Below are positions 1 through 5,272 of a stretch of DNA of 5,272 nucleotides, in pieces. The DNA is from Gammaproteobacteria bacterium (GTDB lineage: Bacteria > Pseudomonadota > Gammaproteobacteria > Chromatiales > Chromatiaceae), in contig VMDJ01000003.1 in assembly GCA_008080925.1 (NCBI GenBank), positions 1 to 5,272 of the forward strand, in the 5' to 3' direction. Under the pieces are notes generated by a model, which saw only the letters and a program-made list of their open reading frames with translations, had not been told where the DNA came from and ran no database searches. Each line of letters opens with the position of its first letter. The stretch's first letter is position 1. Position numbers and translations under genes: made by a program.

Positions 1-173
1 GCACCGCCCGCATCAAACACCACGCGCACATCAACCATAGGCAAACTATCCGCTGGCACAAACATTACCTTGGCACCAGCATCACTTGTCCACGTTTGAA
101 TTTTAGGCACCGCCAACGCATTAACTGAAAAGCCAAACCCGATGAGCGCAAAAAGAGTGATTAGCTTTTTCAT
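1..173 (-). CDS. M16 family peptidase-like protein, second gene of pair (partial, N-terminus only)
   Basis: Reading leftwards from ATG at 173-171, the sequence gives 57 complete codons and then runs off the window edge. The protein begins MKKLITLFALIGFGFSVNAL, a typical Sec signal peptide with a KK n-region, a hydrophobic core and likely cleavage after about residue 19-21. The mature start (PKIQTWTSDAGAKVMFVPA, then LPMVDVRVVFDAGG) matches the first beta strands of an M16 (pitrilysin/insulinase/MPP) N-terminal domain. The start is well supported: AGGAG at 185-181 lies 7 nt upstream, and ATG overlaps the TGA of the preceding M16 gene as ATGA, so the two are probably translationally coupled. 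In related bacteria the second member of such pairs often lacks the zinc motif and acts as a partner subunit. The diagnostic region lies outside this window, so catalytic status is unknown here. Confidence 0.85.
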   Translation of the reverse strand, partial: MKKLITLFALIGFGFSVNALAVPKIQTWTSDAGAKVMFVPADSLPMVDVRVVFDAGG

Positions 174-1495
174 TGCTGTGCTCCTGTTTGCTCTGGATCA
201 AGACGTGCAATGGTTAAGTTCCTCTCGACCAGATACTTCTTAGCCACCGCTTGTACTTGCTCAGCCGTAACCTTCTTCAAATTCTCAATCTCGACATTCA
301 CCAAGCGCCAGTCCAAGCCAATCGAATCTAGGCTGCCCAATTCCATCGCTTGTGACATAAACGAATCCGCAGCAAACACTTTTTGAGCCACCGCTTGAGT
401 GACAACACGTTTAAGCTCATCACTTGAGATTGGTGCATCATGCAAACGCTTTACTTGCTCAAGCAAGGCTTGCTCTATCTGATCAAGATTTACACCCTCG
501 TTTGGCACGCCATCCATCAAAAACAAACTCGGTAGTCGCGAATAGGCATCGTAAGAGGCACCTGCCGACGCAGCGAGCTTTTGTTCACGTACCATCTCAC
601 TGGTCAGACGTGCACTATCACCACCGTCTAAGATGCTCGATAGCACCGCTAGCGCATACGGCTCCCATTCTTCAGCACCGCTGCCAATCACCGGCACCTT
701 GTAGCCCATCAATAAGTAAGGCTGCTTTGCAGGCACTGACACATTAACGCGCGTTAGGCCACGCTGAGGTGGTTCTGGTGTTTCCCTTAGCTGTGGTACA
801 TCACCTCGCGGAATCGAGCCAAAGTGTTTTTTCGCCATCGCAACAACATCAGCACCTTCAACATCACCCACAACAACCAAGGTCGCATTGTTCGGCTGAT
901 ACCACATGTCATACCAACGCTTGAGATCCTCAACCTTCATTTGGTCGAGATCATTCATCCAGCCAATCACTGGATTTTGATAAGACGATGCCCGGTAGGC
1001 CGTCGACATTAATTGCTCGTACAGCAAACCCGTAGGCTTATCATCAGTTCGTAGACGACGCTCTTCTTTAACAACCTCAAGCTCCCGTAAAAATTCGTCA
1101 TTGTTGAGCGTCATATTGCGCATGCGATCTGCTTCGAGCTCGAGCGCTTTATCCAAATGCTCGACCGCCAGTGTCTCAAAGTAAGCGGTGTAATCACGGC
1201 TTGTGAACGCATTCTCACTTCCGCCAAGCGCAGAGATCGTGCGCGAGAATTCACCCGGCTCGGTATTTTTGGTGCCACGGAACATCATGTGCTCGAGCAC
1301 ATGCGACAAGCCAGTTGAACCTGGCTCTTCATAACTACCGCCAATGCGATACCACACCATCGACACGGCAATCGGTGCACGTGCATCACGCTTCACCAAC
1401 ACGCGCATCCCGTTATCTAAAGTTGCCTCGGTTACGCTGGCATGAGCCGAGCCTAAAAATACCAAGGCGAGCACTAAACTGGTCAAAAATCGCAA
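170..1495 (-). CDS. Secreted/periplasmic M16 family zinc metallopeptidase
   Basis: This is a 441-residue protein if started at TTG 1495. It opens MRFLTSLVLALVFLGSAHA, a clean Sec signal peptide with an AHA-type cleavage site, so the mature enzyme should act in the periplasm. The M16 N-terminal domain carries the inverted zinc motif HVLEH (residues 65-69: His65, His69, catalytic Glu68). The third zinc ligand is the Glu in VVKEERR (residue 144 or 145), at the usual distance of about 76. The conserved stretch NAFTSRDYTAYFE (about 95-107) also fits. The C-terminal half has the second M16 domain, with DSARL (Arg296) and ASYDAY (Tyr315) resembling the family R/Y substrate-binding pair. A longer frame open to ATG 1579 would add 28 charged, non-homologous residues before the signal peptide and has no good ribosome site, so I reject that start. 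Length and layout fit single-unit bacterial M16B peptidases that work as pairs. The physiological substrate is unknown. It is the first gene of a two-gene operon, divergent from ftsY. Confidence 0.93.
   Translation of the reverse strand: MRFLTSLVLALVFLGSAHASVTEATLDNGMRVLVKRDARAPIAVSMVWYRIGGSYEEPGSTGLSHVLEHMMFRGTKNTEPGEFSRTISALGGSENAFTSRDYTAYFETLAVEHLDKALELEADRMRNMTLNNDEFLRELEVVKEERRLRTDDKPTGLLYEQLMSTAYRASSYQNPVIGWMNDLDQMKVEDLKRWYDMWYQPNNATLVVVGDVEGADVVAMAKKHFGSIPRGDVPQLRETPEPPQRGLTRVNVSVPAKQPYLLMGYKVPVIGSGAEEWEPYALAVLSSILDGGDSARLTSEMVREQKLAASAGASYDAYSRLPSLFLMDGVPNEGVNLDQIEQALLEQVKRLHDAPISSDELKRVVTQAVAQKVFAADSFMSQAMELGSLDSIGLDWRLVNVEIENLKKVTAEQVQAVAKKYLVERNLTIARLDPEQTGAQQ
181..185 (-). promoter_or_regulatory. 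Ribosome binding site of the second M16 gene
   Basis: AGGAG on the minus strand lies inside the last codons of the upstream peptidase gene, 7 nt before the ATG at 173. Together with the ATGA stop/start overlap it supports coupled translation of the M16 pair. Confidence 0.75.
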
Positions 1496-1680
1496 ATCAA
1501 ACCTCCTTTCTCTGCGATACCCCTTATCGGACAGCGACGCCCTAGGGTAGCGATGATAGGATGCGCTCAACAAAAGCACTCCCGCATCGACTGCAATATC
1601 AGCATTCTTTCGGAACCCTATGAGTGACGCAACTGATTAGAGGAATTGTTGACGTAAACAGTTCCCAACTCGGAACCCCC
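1496..1680. other. Divergent intergenic region between the M16 operon and ftsY
   Basis: These 185 bp must hold the promoters for both directions. On the minus strand, 1558-1553 reads TATCAT, five of six bases of a sigma-70 -10 box and about 58 nt before the TTG start, but no good -35 box stands at the right distance. On the plus strand, TTGACG at 1649-1654 looks like a -35 box, yet nothing like a -10 follows before the ftsY ATG at 1681. A six-codon ORF (ATG 1620 to TAG 1640, MSDATD) sits upstream of ftsY. The octamer CGGAACCC occurs just before both that ATG (1611-1618) and the ftsY ATG (1671-1678). I see no hairpin strong enough to call a terminator or riboswitch. Confidence 0.5.
1501..1508 (-). 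promoter_or_regulatory. Perfect Shine-Dalgarno that decides a TTG start for the M16 peptidase
   Basis: On the minus strand, 1508-1501 reads AAGGAGGT, a full 8-base complement to the 16S rRNA tail. It is followed after 5 nt by TTG at 1495-1493. This TTG opens directly into a textbook signal peptide. No ATG or GTG at suitable distance is in frame, so the site favours a TTG initiation codon. Confidence 0.85.
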
Positions 1681-2658
1681 ATGTTTGGATTTGGTAAGAA
1701 AAAACAGAATGAACCGAGCGCTGAACAACACACCGCGCAATCCGGCTTCTTCGAGCGACTCAAGCAAGGACTGGCCCGCAGCCGCAGCACCTTCAGTGAC
1801 GGTCTGGCTGACTTGGTACTTGGTAAAAAGAAGATCGACGACGATCTGCTCGAAGAACTTGAGACCTTATTATTGACTGCTGACGTGGGTGTTGATACCA
1901 CACAGCGCATCATTGACGACCTCACTGATCGCGTAAAACGCAAAACTCTTTCAGATCCTGCCGCGCTTAGTGAAGTTCTTCAGGCACATTTGGTTGAAAT
2001 ACTTAAGCAATGCGAATGCCCCTTAGTTGAGCCTCAACCAGGTAAGCCTCAAGTCATTTTGATGGTTGGCATTAATGGCGCCGGCAAAACCACCACGATT
2101 GGCAAGCTGGCCAAAAAGCTACAAAACGATGGTCAGAAAGTCATGCTAGCCGCGGGTGACACCTTCCGCGCGGCAGCTGTTGAGCAACTTCAGACCTGGG
2201 GTGAGCGCAATAACATCCCGGTTATCGCACAGGCGACAGGGGCTGACTCCGCCTCGGTCATTTTCGATGCTTTACAAGCGGCTCAAGCACGCGGCATGGA
2301 TGTACTGATCGCCGATACCGCAGGTCGTCTGCATACCAAAGATAACCTAATGGATGAGCTGACAAAGATTGCGCGGGTTATGAAGAAACTCGATGAAGAT
2401 GCGCCTCATGAAGTAATGCTTGTCGTTGATGCGGGCACGGGGCAAAACGCAATTAACCAAGCTGAACAATTTTTCAAAGCGGTTGGCCTTACAGGCATTA
2501 CCTTAAGTAAGCTCGATGGCACGGCAAAAGGCGGTATCGTATTTGCGATCGCGGAACGCGTTGGCGTGCCCATTCGTTTCATTGGTGTTGGCGAAGGTAT
2601 TGATGACCTTCGTCCTTTCGATGCAGAAGAGTTTGTAAAAGCTTTGTTCGAAAAATAA
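1681..2658 (+). CDS. ftsY: Signal recognition particle receptor FtsY (SRP GTPase)
   Basis: FtsY is the membrane-associated receptor that docks the SRP-ribosome-nascent-chain complex (Ffh plus 4.5S RNA) and hands membrane proteins to SecYEG/YidC. The 325-residue product has a very short A region (about 1-20), an amphipathic lipid-binding helix GFFERLKQGLARSR (22-35), the helical N domain (about 40-110) and the G domain. Visible G-domain motifs are the P-loop GINGAGKTTT (130-139), GDTFRAAAVEQL (159-170), DTAGR (212-216), SKLDGTAKGG (276-285) and the closing GVGEGIDDLRPF (302-313). Enteric FtsY is near 500 residues because of a long acidic A domain, which is almost absent here, as in short forms such as that of Bacillus. 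I chose ATG 1681 (MFGFGKKK). The frame stays open to GTG 1624, but those 19 extra residues do not look like FtsY. The Shine-Dalgarno (CGGA, 6 nt upstream) is weak. G4 is SKLD instead of the usual TKLD. It is the first gene of the ftsYEX operon. Confidence 0.97.
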   Translation: MFGFGKKKQNEPSAEQHTAQSGFFERLKQGLARSRSTFSDGLADLVLGKKKIDDDLLEELETLLLTADVGVDTTQRIIDDLTDRVKRKTLSDPAALSEVLQAHLVEILKQCECPLVEPQPGKPQVILMVGINGAGKTTTIGKLAKKLQNDGQKVMLAAGDTFRAAAVEQLQTWGERNNIPVIAQATGADSASVIFDALQAAQARGMDVLIADTAGRLHTKDNLMDELTKIARVMKKLDEDAPHEVMLVVDAGTGQNAINQAEQFFKAVGLTGITLSKLDGTAKGGIVFAIAERVGVPIRFIGVGEGIDDLRPFDAEEFVKALFEK

Positions 2659-2660
2659 GC

Positions 2661-3332
2661 ATGATTCGCTTCGATAATGTTTCAAAACGCTACGCCACTG
2701 GTCACGAAGGCTTAAGTAACACAAGCTTTGCGATTGAAGAAGGTCAAATGGCCTTCCTCACCGGCCACTCAGGTGCGGGGAAAAGCACCCTGCTTCGGTT
2801 GATTGGTTGTTTAGAGCGCCCAACACGCGGGCAAGTCTGGGTGAACGATCGCAACCTGAATAAACTCAGCAATAGCCAAATCCCTTATCACCGTCGCGAT
2901 GTCGGCATGATCTTCCAAGATCACCGCCTGCTGCACGATCGCACCGTATTCGACAATGTTGCGCTACCCCTCGTCGTTGCTGGCGCAAGCCCAAATGAAA
3001 TTAAACGCCGCGTGAATGCCGCCTTAGATAAGGTGGGCCTACTGCACAAAGAACGCAGCATGCCCTTAACTCTCTCCGGTGGTGAGCAACAACGCGTCGG
3101 TATCGCTCGCGCTGTGGTGAGTAAGCCGAAGGTGCTACTTGCTGACGAGCCTACGGGTAATCTCGACCCTGAACTTTCCAAAGAGATTATGGAGCTGTTC
3201 ATGGAGTTCAATCGCGTTGGCGTGACATTACTTATCGCAACGCACGACATCGCGCTCATCCTCAGCATGTCCCAACGCATTATCAAACTTGATAAAGGCC
3301 GCATCGTGGCAGATGGTTGGGCACGCAAATGA
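2661..3332 (+). CDS. ftsE: Cell division ABC transporter ATP-binding protein FtsE
   Basis: FtsE is the cytoplasmic ATPase of the FtsEX complex. Cycles of ATP binding and hydrolysis are passed through FtsX to switch on periplasmic murein hydrolases (via EnvC in enteric bacteria) and to help divisome assembly at the septum. The 223-residue protein has all ABC motifs: Walker A GHSGAGKST (35-43), Q-loop FQDH with Gln86, signature LSGGEQQR (138-145), Walker B KVLLADEP (157-164), D-loop GNLD (166-169) and switch histidine His195 in THD. Length is the family standard (about 222). Its ATG lies 2 nt after the ftsY TAA with no clear Shine-Dalgarno, so translation is probably coupled to ftsY. Its TGA overlaps the ftsX ATG. 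All catalytic residues are present, so it should be active. Confidence 0.97.
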   Translation: MIRFDNVSKRYATGHEGLSNTSFAIEEGQMAFLTGHSGAGKSTLLRLIGCLERPTRGQVWVNDRNLNKLSNSQIPYHRRDVGMIFQDHRLLHDRTVFDNVALPLVVAGASPNEIKRRVNAALDKVGLLHKERSMPLTLSGGEQQRVGIARAVVSKPKVLLADEPTGNLDPELSKEIMELFMEFNRVGVTLLIATHDIALILSMSQRIIKLDKGRIVADGWARK

Positions 3333-4279
3333 AATCAAAAACGCGTAACGAGAAGCCTAACTTCATCAGCATTTGGGCAATGCGCCATGCGCAAACAGCA
3401 GTGACTGCGCTCGGTCGTTTACTATTAAATCCATTGAGCAACGGCATGACCTTAGCGGTTATAGCAATTGCTATCGCACTACCGACCACCCTGTACGTAA
3501 TGATTGATAACGTGCGCGGCTTATCGGATGAATGGCAAGGCGCATCGAGTATTTCGCTGTTTCTAAAAACCGATATCGATGAAACCCAAGCCAGAGCGAT
3601 AGCACAACGCGTAGCCGCCTTAGATAGTGTGGCTAACACGCAACTGATCACCAAGGCGCAAGCTCTGGAAGAGTTCAAAGAGCGCTCAGGCTTTGGCGCC
3701 GCACTCGATCTACTCAAAGACAACCCGCTTCCCAACGTGATCGTGATCACCCCCAATGAGGCGAGCAGCACACCGATGGCTGCCAAGCAGCTGCTCAGTC
3801 AACTCAAAACCCTCCGCGAGGTCGATTCCGCTCAACTCGATTTGGAATGGGTACAACGCCTAGAGGCGATCACTGATTTGTTTATCCGCGGTGTACTCGT
3901 TCTTGCCGCATTGTTAGGTGCTGGCGTATTGCTCATTGTGGGCAACACCATCCGCCTTGAGGTACAGCACCGTCATAGCGAGATTGAGATCATGAAACTG
4001 GTTGGCGCGACCGACCGCTTCATTCGTCGACCTTTCCTCTATGAGGGGCTCTGGTACGGCCTTCTCGGTGGCATTGCCGCACTGATCATGAGCATCATTG
4101 CCTTGTGGCTGCTGTCTGGCCCGGTGGAGCAGATCAGCGGTCTCTACAACAGCAATTTCGCCCTCGACTGGCTCTCTGGTGAGGCATTTTTGCTGGTTTT
4201 CTTTGGTAGCCCACTCCTCGGCCTAGGGGGCGCCCTGCTCGCGCTGATCCGCCATCTCCGAATGATCCAGCCCGACTAG
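3329..4279 (+). CDS. ftsX: Cell division protein FtsX (permease-like subunit of FtsEX)
   Basis: FtsX is the inner-membrane partner of FtsE. Its periplasmic domain recruits and activates peptidoglycan hydrolase regulators at the division site. The 316-residue protein has a cytoplasmic N-tail (1-39), TM1 at about 40-60, a large periplasmic loop at about 61-183 containing the family motif DNPLPNVIVITP (131-142), then TM2 (about 186-206), TM3 (about 239-263) and TM4 (about 286-308). The cytoplasmic loop motif EIEIMKLVGAT (218-228), which couples to FtsE, is well conserved. I chose ATG 3329, which overlaps the ftsE stop as ATGA, over the in-frame TTG at 3317 inside ftsE. No strong Shine-Dalgarno is present, which fits translational coupling and roughly matched FtsE:FtsX levels. 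No terminator follows before rpoH, so some operon transcripts may read into rpoH. Confidence 0.96.
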   Translation: MKSKTRNEKPNFISIWAMRHAQTAVTALGRLLLNPLSNGMTLAVIAIAIALPTTLYVMIDNVRGLSDEWQGASSISLFLKTDIDETQARAIAQRVAALDSVANTQLITKAQALEEFKERSGFGAALDLLKDNPLPNVIVITPNEASSTPMAAKQLLSQLKTLREVDSAQLDLEWVQRLEAITDLFIRGVLVLAALLGAGVLLIVGNTIRLEVQHRHSEIEIMKLVGATDRFIRRPFLYEGLWYGLLGGIAALIMSIIALWLLSGPVEQISGLYNSNFALDWLSGEAFLLVFFGSPLLGLGGALLALIRHLRMIQPD

Positions 4280-4306
4280 GAAAATCACCGAAAAACCTTA
4301 ACTTAT

Positions 4307-4334
4307 GGAACTTTTTGACGACTTGGCACTCATA
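4307..4334 (+). promoter_or_regulatory. Predicted sigma-E (RpoE) type promoter of rpoH
   Basis: The -35 box GGAACTT (4307-4313) matches the sigma-E consensus exactly. After a 16-nt spacer comes TCATA (4330-4334), close to the -10 forms TCTGA/TCAAA. As I recall it, the sigma-E promoter P3 of E. coli rpoH has the same spacing (GAACTT-N16-TCTGA). Transcription would start near 4340, about 40 nt before the rpoH ATG. This would raise sigma-32 synthesis during envelope stress. The gene for sigma-E is not in this window, so the call rests on the promoter match and the family precedent. Confidence 0.65.
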
Positions 4335-4349
4335 TGCCGAGAGTGCTAA
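4323..4349. promoter_or_regulatory. CIRCE operator (HrcA repressor binding site) in the rpoH promoter
   Basis: The left arm TTGGCACTC (4323-4331), a spacer of exactly 9 nt and the right arm GAGTGCTAA (4341-4349) match the CIRCE consensus TTAGCACTC-N9-GAGTGCTAA at 17 of 18 arm positions. The only difference is G for A at the third base of the left arm. CIRCE is bound by HrcA, the GroE-dependent heat-shock repressor, and usually lies before groES-groEL or hrcA-grpE-dnaK. Here it covers the -10 box and start point of the predicted sigma-E promoter. It also spans a possible sigma-70 promoter (TTGGCA 4323-4328, N18, TAATCT 4347-4352). Bound HrcA should therefore block rpoH transcription. The site match is seen directly; repression is inferred. 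Confidence 0.85.
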
Positions 4350-4365
4350 TCTATAGCCATGAAAG

Positions 4366-4370
4366 AAGGA
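4366..4370 (+). promoter_or_regulatory. Ribosome binding site that sets the rpoH start
   Basis: AAGGA lies 9 nt before ATG 4380. An earlier in-frame ATG at 4359 would place this site inside the coding region and has no Shine-Dalgarno of its own, so 4380 is the better start. Confidence 0.75.
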
Positions 4371-4379
4371 AATAACACC

Positions 4380-5228
4380 ATGACAACTGCTCTAGCAATG
4401 CCGCAAACCCTGCCAACAGGCAGCATGGAAGCGTACGTAAGTGCTGCGTTCCAATTGCCCATGCTGACAGCCGAGCGCGAGCGCGAGCTTGCCCTGCAAT
4501 TGCGTGATGAACAAAACCTCGAAGCTGCGCGCGAACTGGTTCTGTCTCACCTTCGCTTTGTCGTGCGTATCGCTCGTGGTTACAGCGGTTATGGCCTATC
4601 TCAAAACGACTTAGTTCAAGAAGGCACTGTGGGTCTGATGAAAGCGGTTCGCCGTTTCGATCCTGACATGGGCGTACGCCTTGTGTCATTCGCGGTACAT
4701 TGGATTAAAGCCGAGATGCACGAGTTCATTATTCGCAACTGGCGCATCGTTAAAGTGGCAACAACCAAAGCTCAACGTAAATTGTTCTTCAACTTACGTA
4801 GCTCTAAAAAGCGTTTGGGCTGGTTCTCTCAAGAAGAGATCGAAGGTGTTGCACAAGACTTAGGCGTTAAACCAGAAACCGTTGTCGAAATGGAAGCTCG
4901 AATGAGCAACCATGATGTTGCGTTTGAAGCACCAGATGACGATGAAGAAGCAGCAAGCTTTGCACCTGCCGCCTACCTCACCGACATGCGTCATGAGCCT
5001 GCGGCACAAATTGAAGCCGAAGATACTGAACAGCAGCAACAAACAGCACTAGCTAATGCGATTGCTGAGTTAGACGAGCGTAGCCGTGACATCCTGGAGC
5101 GTCGCTGGCTGACTGATAACAAGGAAACCTTGCATGACCTTGCGGATGAATATGGCGTCTCAGCTGAGCGCATCCGCCAGATCGAGAATGCAGCGATGAA
5201 GAAGCTACGTACTGCGCTGGCAGCCTAA
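4380..5228 (+). CDS. rpoH: RNA polymerase heat-shock sigma factor sigma-32 (RpoH)
   Basis: RpoH directs RNA polymerase to chaperone and protease gene promoters after heat or protein damage. The 282-residue product aligns along its length with E. coli sigma-32 (284 residues, from memory). Region 2 includes SHLRFVVRIARGYSGYGL (56-73), DLVQEGTVGLMKAVRRFDP (77-95) and VSFAVHWIKAEMHEFIIRNWRIVK (102-125). The RpoH box QRKLFFNLR (132-140) is diagnostic of this sigma subfamily. Region 4 with its -35-binding helix-turn-helix is TLHDLADEYGVSAERIRQIENAAMKKLR (about 250-277). Leu47 and Ala50, important for FtsH degradation and chaperone control in E. coli, are kept, and position 54 is Val instead of Ile. 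A variable acidic stretch (about 185-220) lies between regions 3 and 4. The gene has its own promoter region with a CIRCE operator and a sigma-E type box, and ends at a strong terminator. An RNA thermosensor in the 5' coding region is possible but cannot be judged by eye. Confidence 0.98.
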   Translation: MTTALAMPQTLPTGSMEAYVSAAFQLPMLTAERERELALQLRDEQNLEAARELVLSHLRFVVRIARGYSGYGLSQNDLVQEGTVGLMKAVRRFDPDMGVRLVSFAVHWIKAEMHEFIIRNWRIVKVATTKAQRKLFFNLRSSKKRLGWFSQEEIEGVAQDLGVKPETVVEMEARMSNHDVAFEAPDDDEEAASFAPAAYLTDMRHEPAAQIEAEDTEQQQQTALANAIAELDERSRDILERRWLTDNKETLHDLADEYGVSAERIRQIENAAMKKLRTALAA

Positions 5229-5249
5229 TCGCTTCGACAAAAACAAAAG

Positions 5250-5272
5250 AACCGGCGCAAGCCGGTTTTTTT
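5250..5272 (+). terminator. Intrinsic terminator of rpoH
   Basis: A perfect 7-bp stem AACCGGC (5250-5256) / GCCGGTT (5261-5267) encloses the loop GCAA, a stable GNRA tetraloop. It continues into a T-run that reaches the window edge (5266-5272). It lies 21 nt after the rpoH TAA. The A-rich stretch before the stem (5239-5250) would give a T-run on the other strand, so it may also stop transcription arriving from the right. Confidence 0.93.

Noticed and set aside
424..1545. Plus-strand open frames across the M16 gene (424-747, 824-1012, 1315-1545)
   Set aside because: They lie antisense to a clearly recognisable peptidase, have composition typical of shadow frames (His/Arg/Ser rich) and show no family motif.
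1612..1639. Sigma-E type promoter for ftsY (GGAACCC at 1612)
   Set aside because: The -35 lacks the final TT, and no TCTGA or TCAAA lies at the 16-nt distance; GATTA is found there instead.
1624..1680. N-terminal extension of FtsY from GTG 1624
   Set aside because: The 19 added residues (TQLIRGIVDV...) do not resemble FtsY N-termini, while ATG 1681 gives the typical MFGFGKKK opening. The Shine-Dalgarno is poor in both cases.
3317..3328. Earlier TTG start for ftsX
   Set aside because: It has no ribosome site, lies inside ftsE, and the ATG 12 nt later forms the common ATGA overlap.
2921..3786. Minus-strand open frames across ftsE and ftsX
   Set aside because: They are antisense to well-conserved genes, with no ribosome site or recognisable domain.
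4315..4320. TTGACG as a sigma-70 -35 box for rpoH
   Set aside because: No -10-like hexamer lies 16-18 nt downstream (the bases there are CCGAGAG). It falls in the spacer of the sigma-E type promoter.
4324..4338. Sigma-54 type promoter before rpoH (TGGCAC followed by TGC)
   Set aside because: The spacing between GG and GC is one base shorter than the strict sigma-54 -24/-12 rule, and the same bases are explained much better as the left arm of CIRCE.

Overview
The window is chromosomal DNA from a gammaproteobacterium, probably of the broad Pseudomonas/Oceanospirillales type. The order ftsY-ftsE-ftsX-rpoH is a classic gammaproteobacterial cluster. A divergent pair of M16 zinc-peptidase genes beside ftsY matches, from memory, the Pseudomonas arrangement rather than the enteric one. 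Base composition is moderate and looks uniform. I see no mobile element, CRISPR array, tRNA or rRNA. I cannot name a genus from the sequence alone.

Left part (1-1495, minus strand): a two-gene M16 peptidase operon. The upstream gene (170-1495) encodes a secreted or periplasmic peptidase with the inverted zinc motif HVLEH. It most likely starts at a TTG codon behind a perfect Shine-Dalgarno sequence. Its TGA overlaps by ATGA with the next gene, an M16-like paralogue with its own signal peptide, which runs off the left edge (1-173). The divergent spacer 1496-1680 must hold the promoters for this operon and for ftsY, but I found no convincing promoter there.

Middle part (1681-4279, plus strand): ftsY (SRP receptor GTPase), ftsE (ABC ATPase) and ftsX (its membrane partner) form one tightly packed operon. 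There are 2 nt between ftsY and ftsE and a 4-nt ATGA overlap between ftsE and ftsX. FtsY sends membrane proteins to the Sec/YidC machinery. FtsEX is the divisome ABC complex that controls septal peptidoglycan hydrolysis.

Right part (4280-5272): rpoH, the heat-shock sigma factor sigma-32, with its own promoter region and a strong intrinsic terminator at the right edge. The most interesting signal in the window is just upstream of rpoH. A near-perfect CIRCE operator (TTGGCACTC-N9-GAGTGCTAA, 4323-4349), the binding site of the repressor HrcA, overlaps a good sigma-E type promoter (GGAACTT-N16-TCATA, 4307-4334). This predicts that the master heat-shock activator is itself repressed by HrcA and activated by envelope stress, linking three stress circuits at one 45-bp site.
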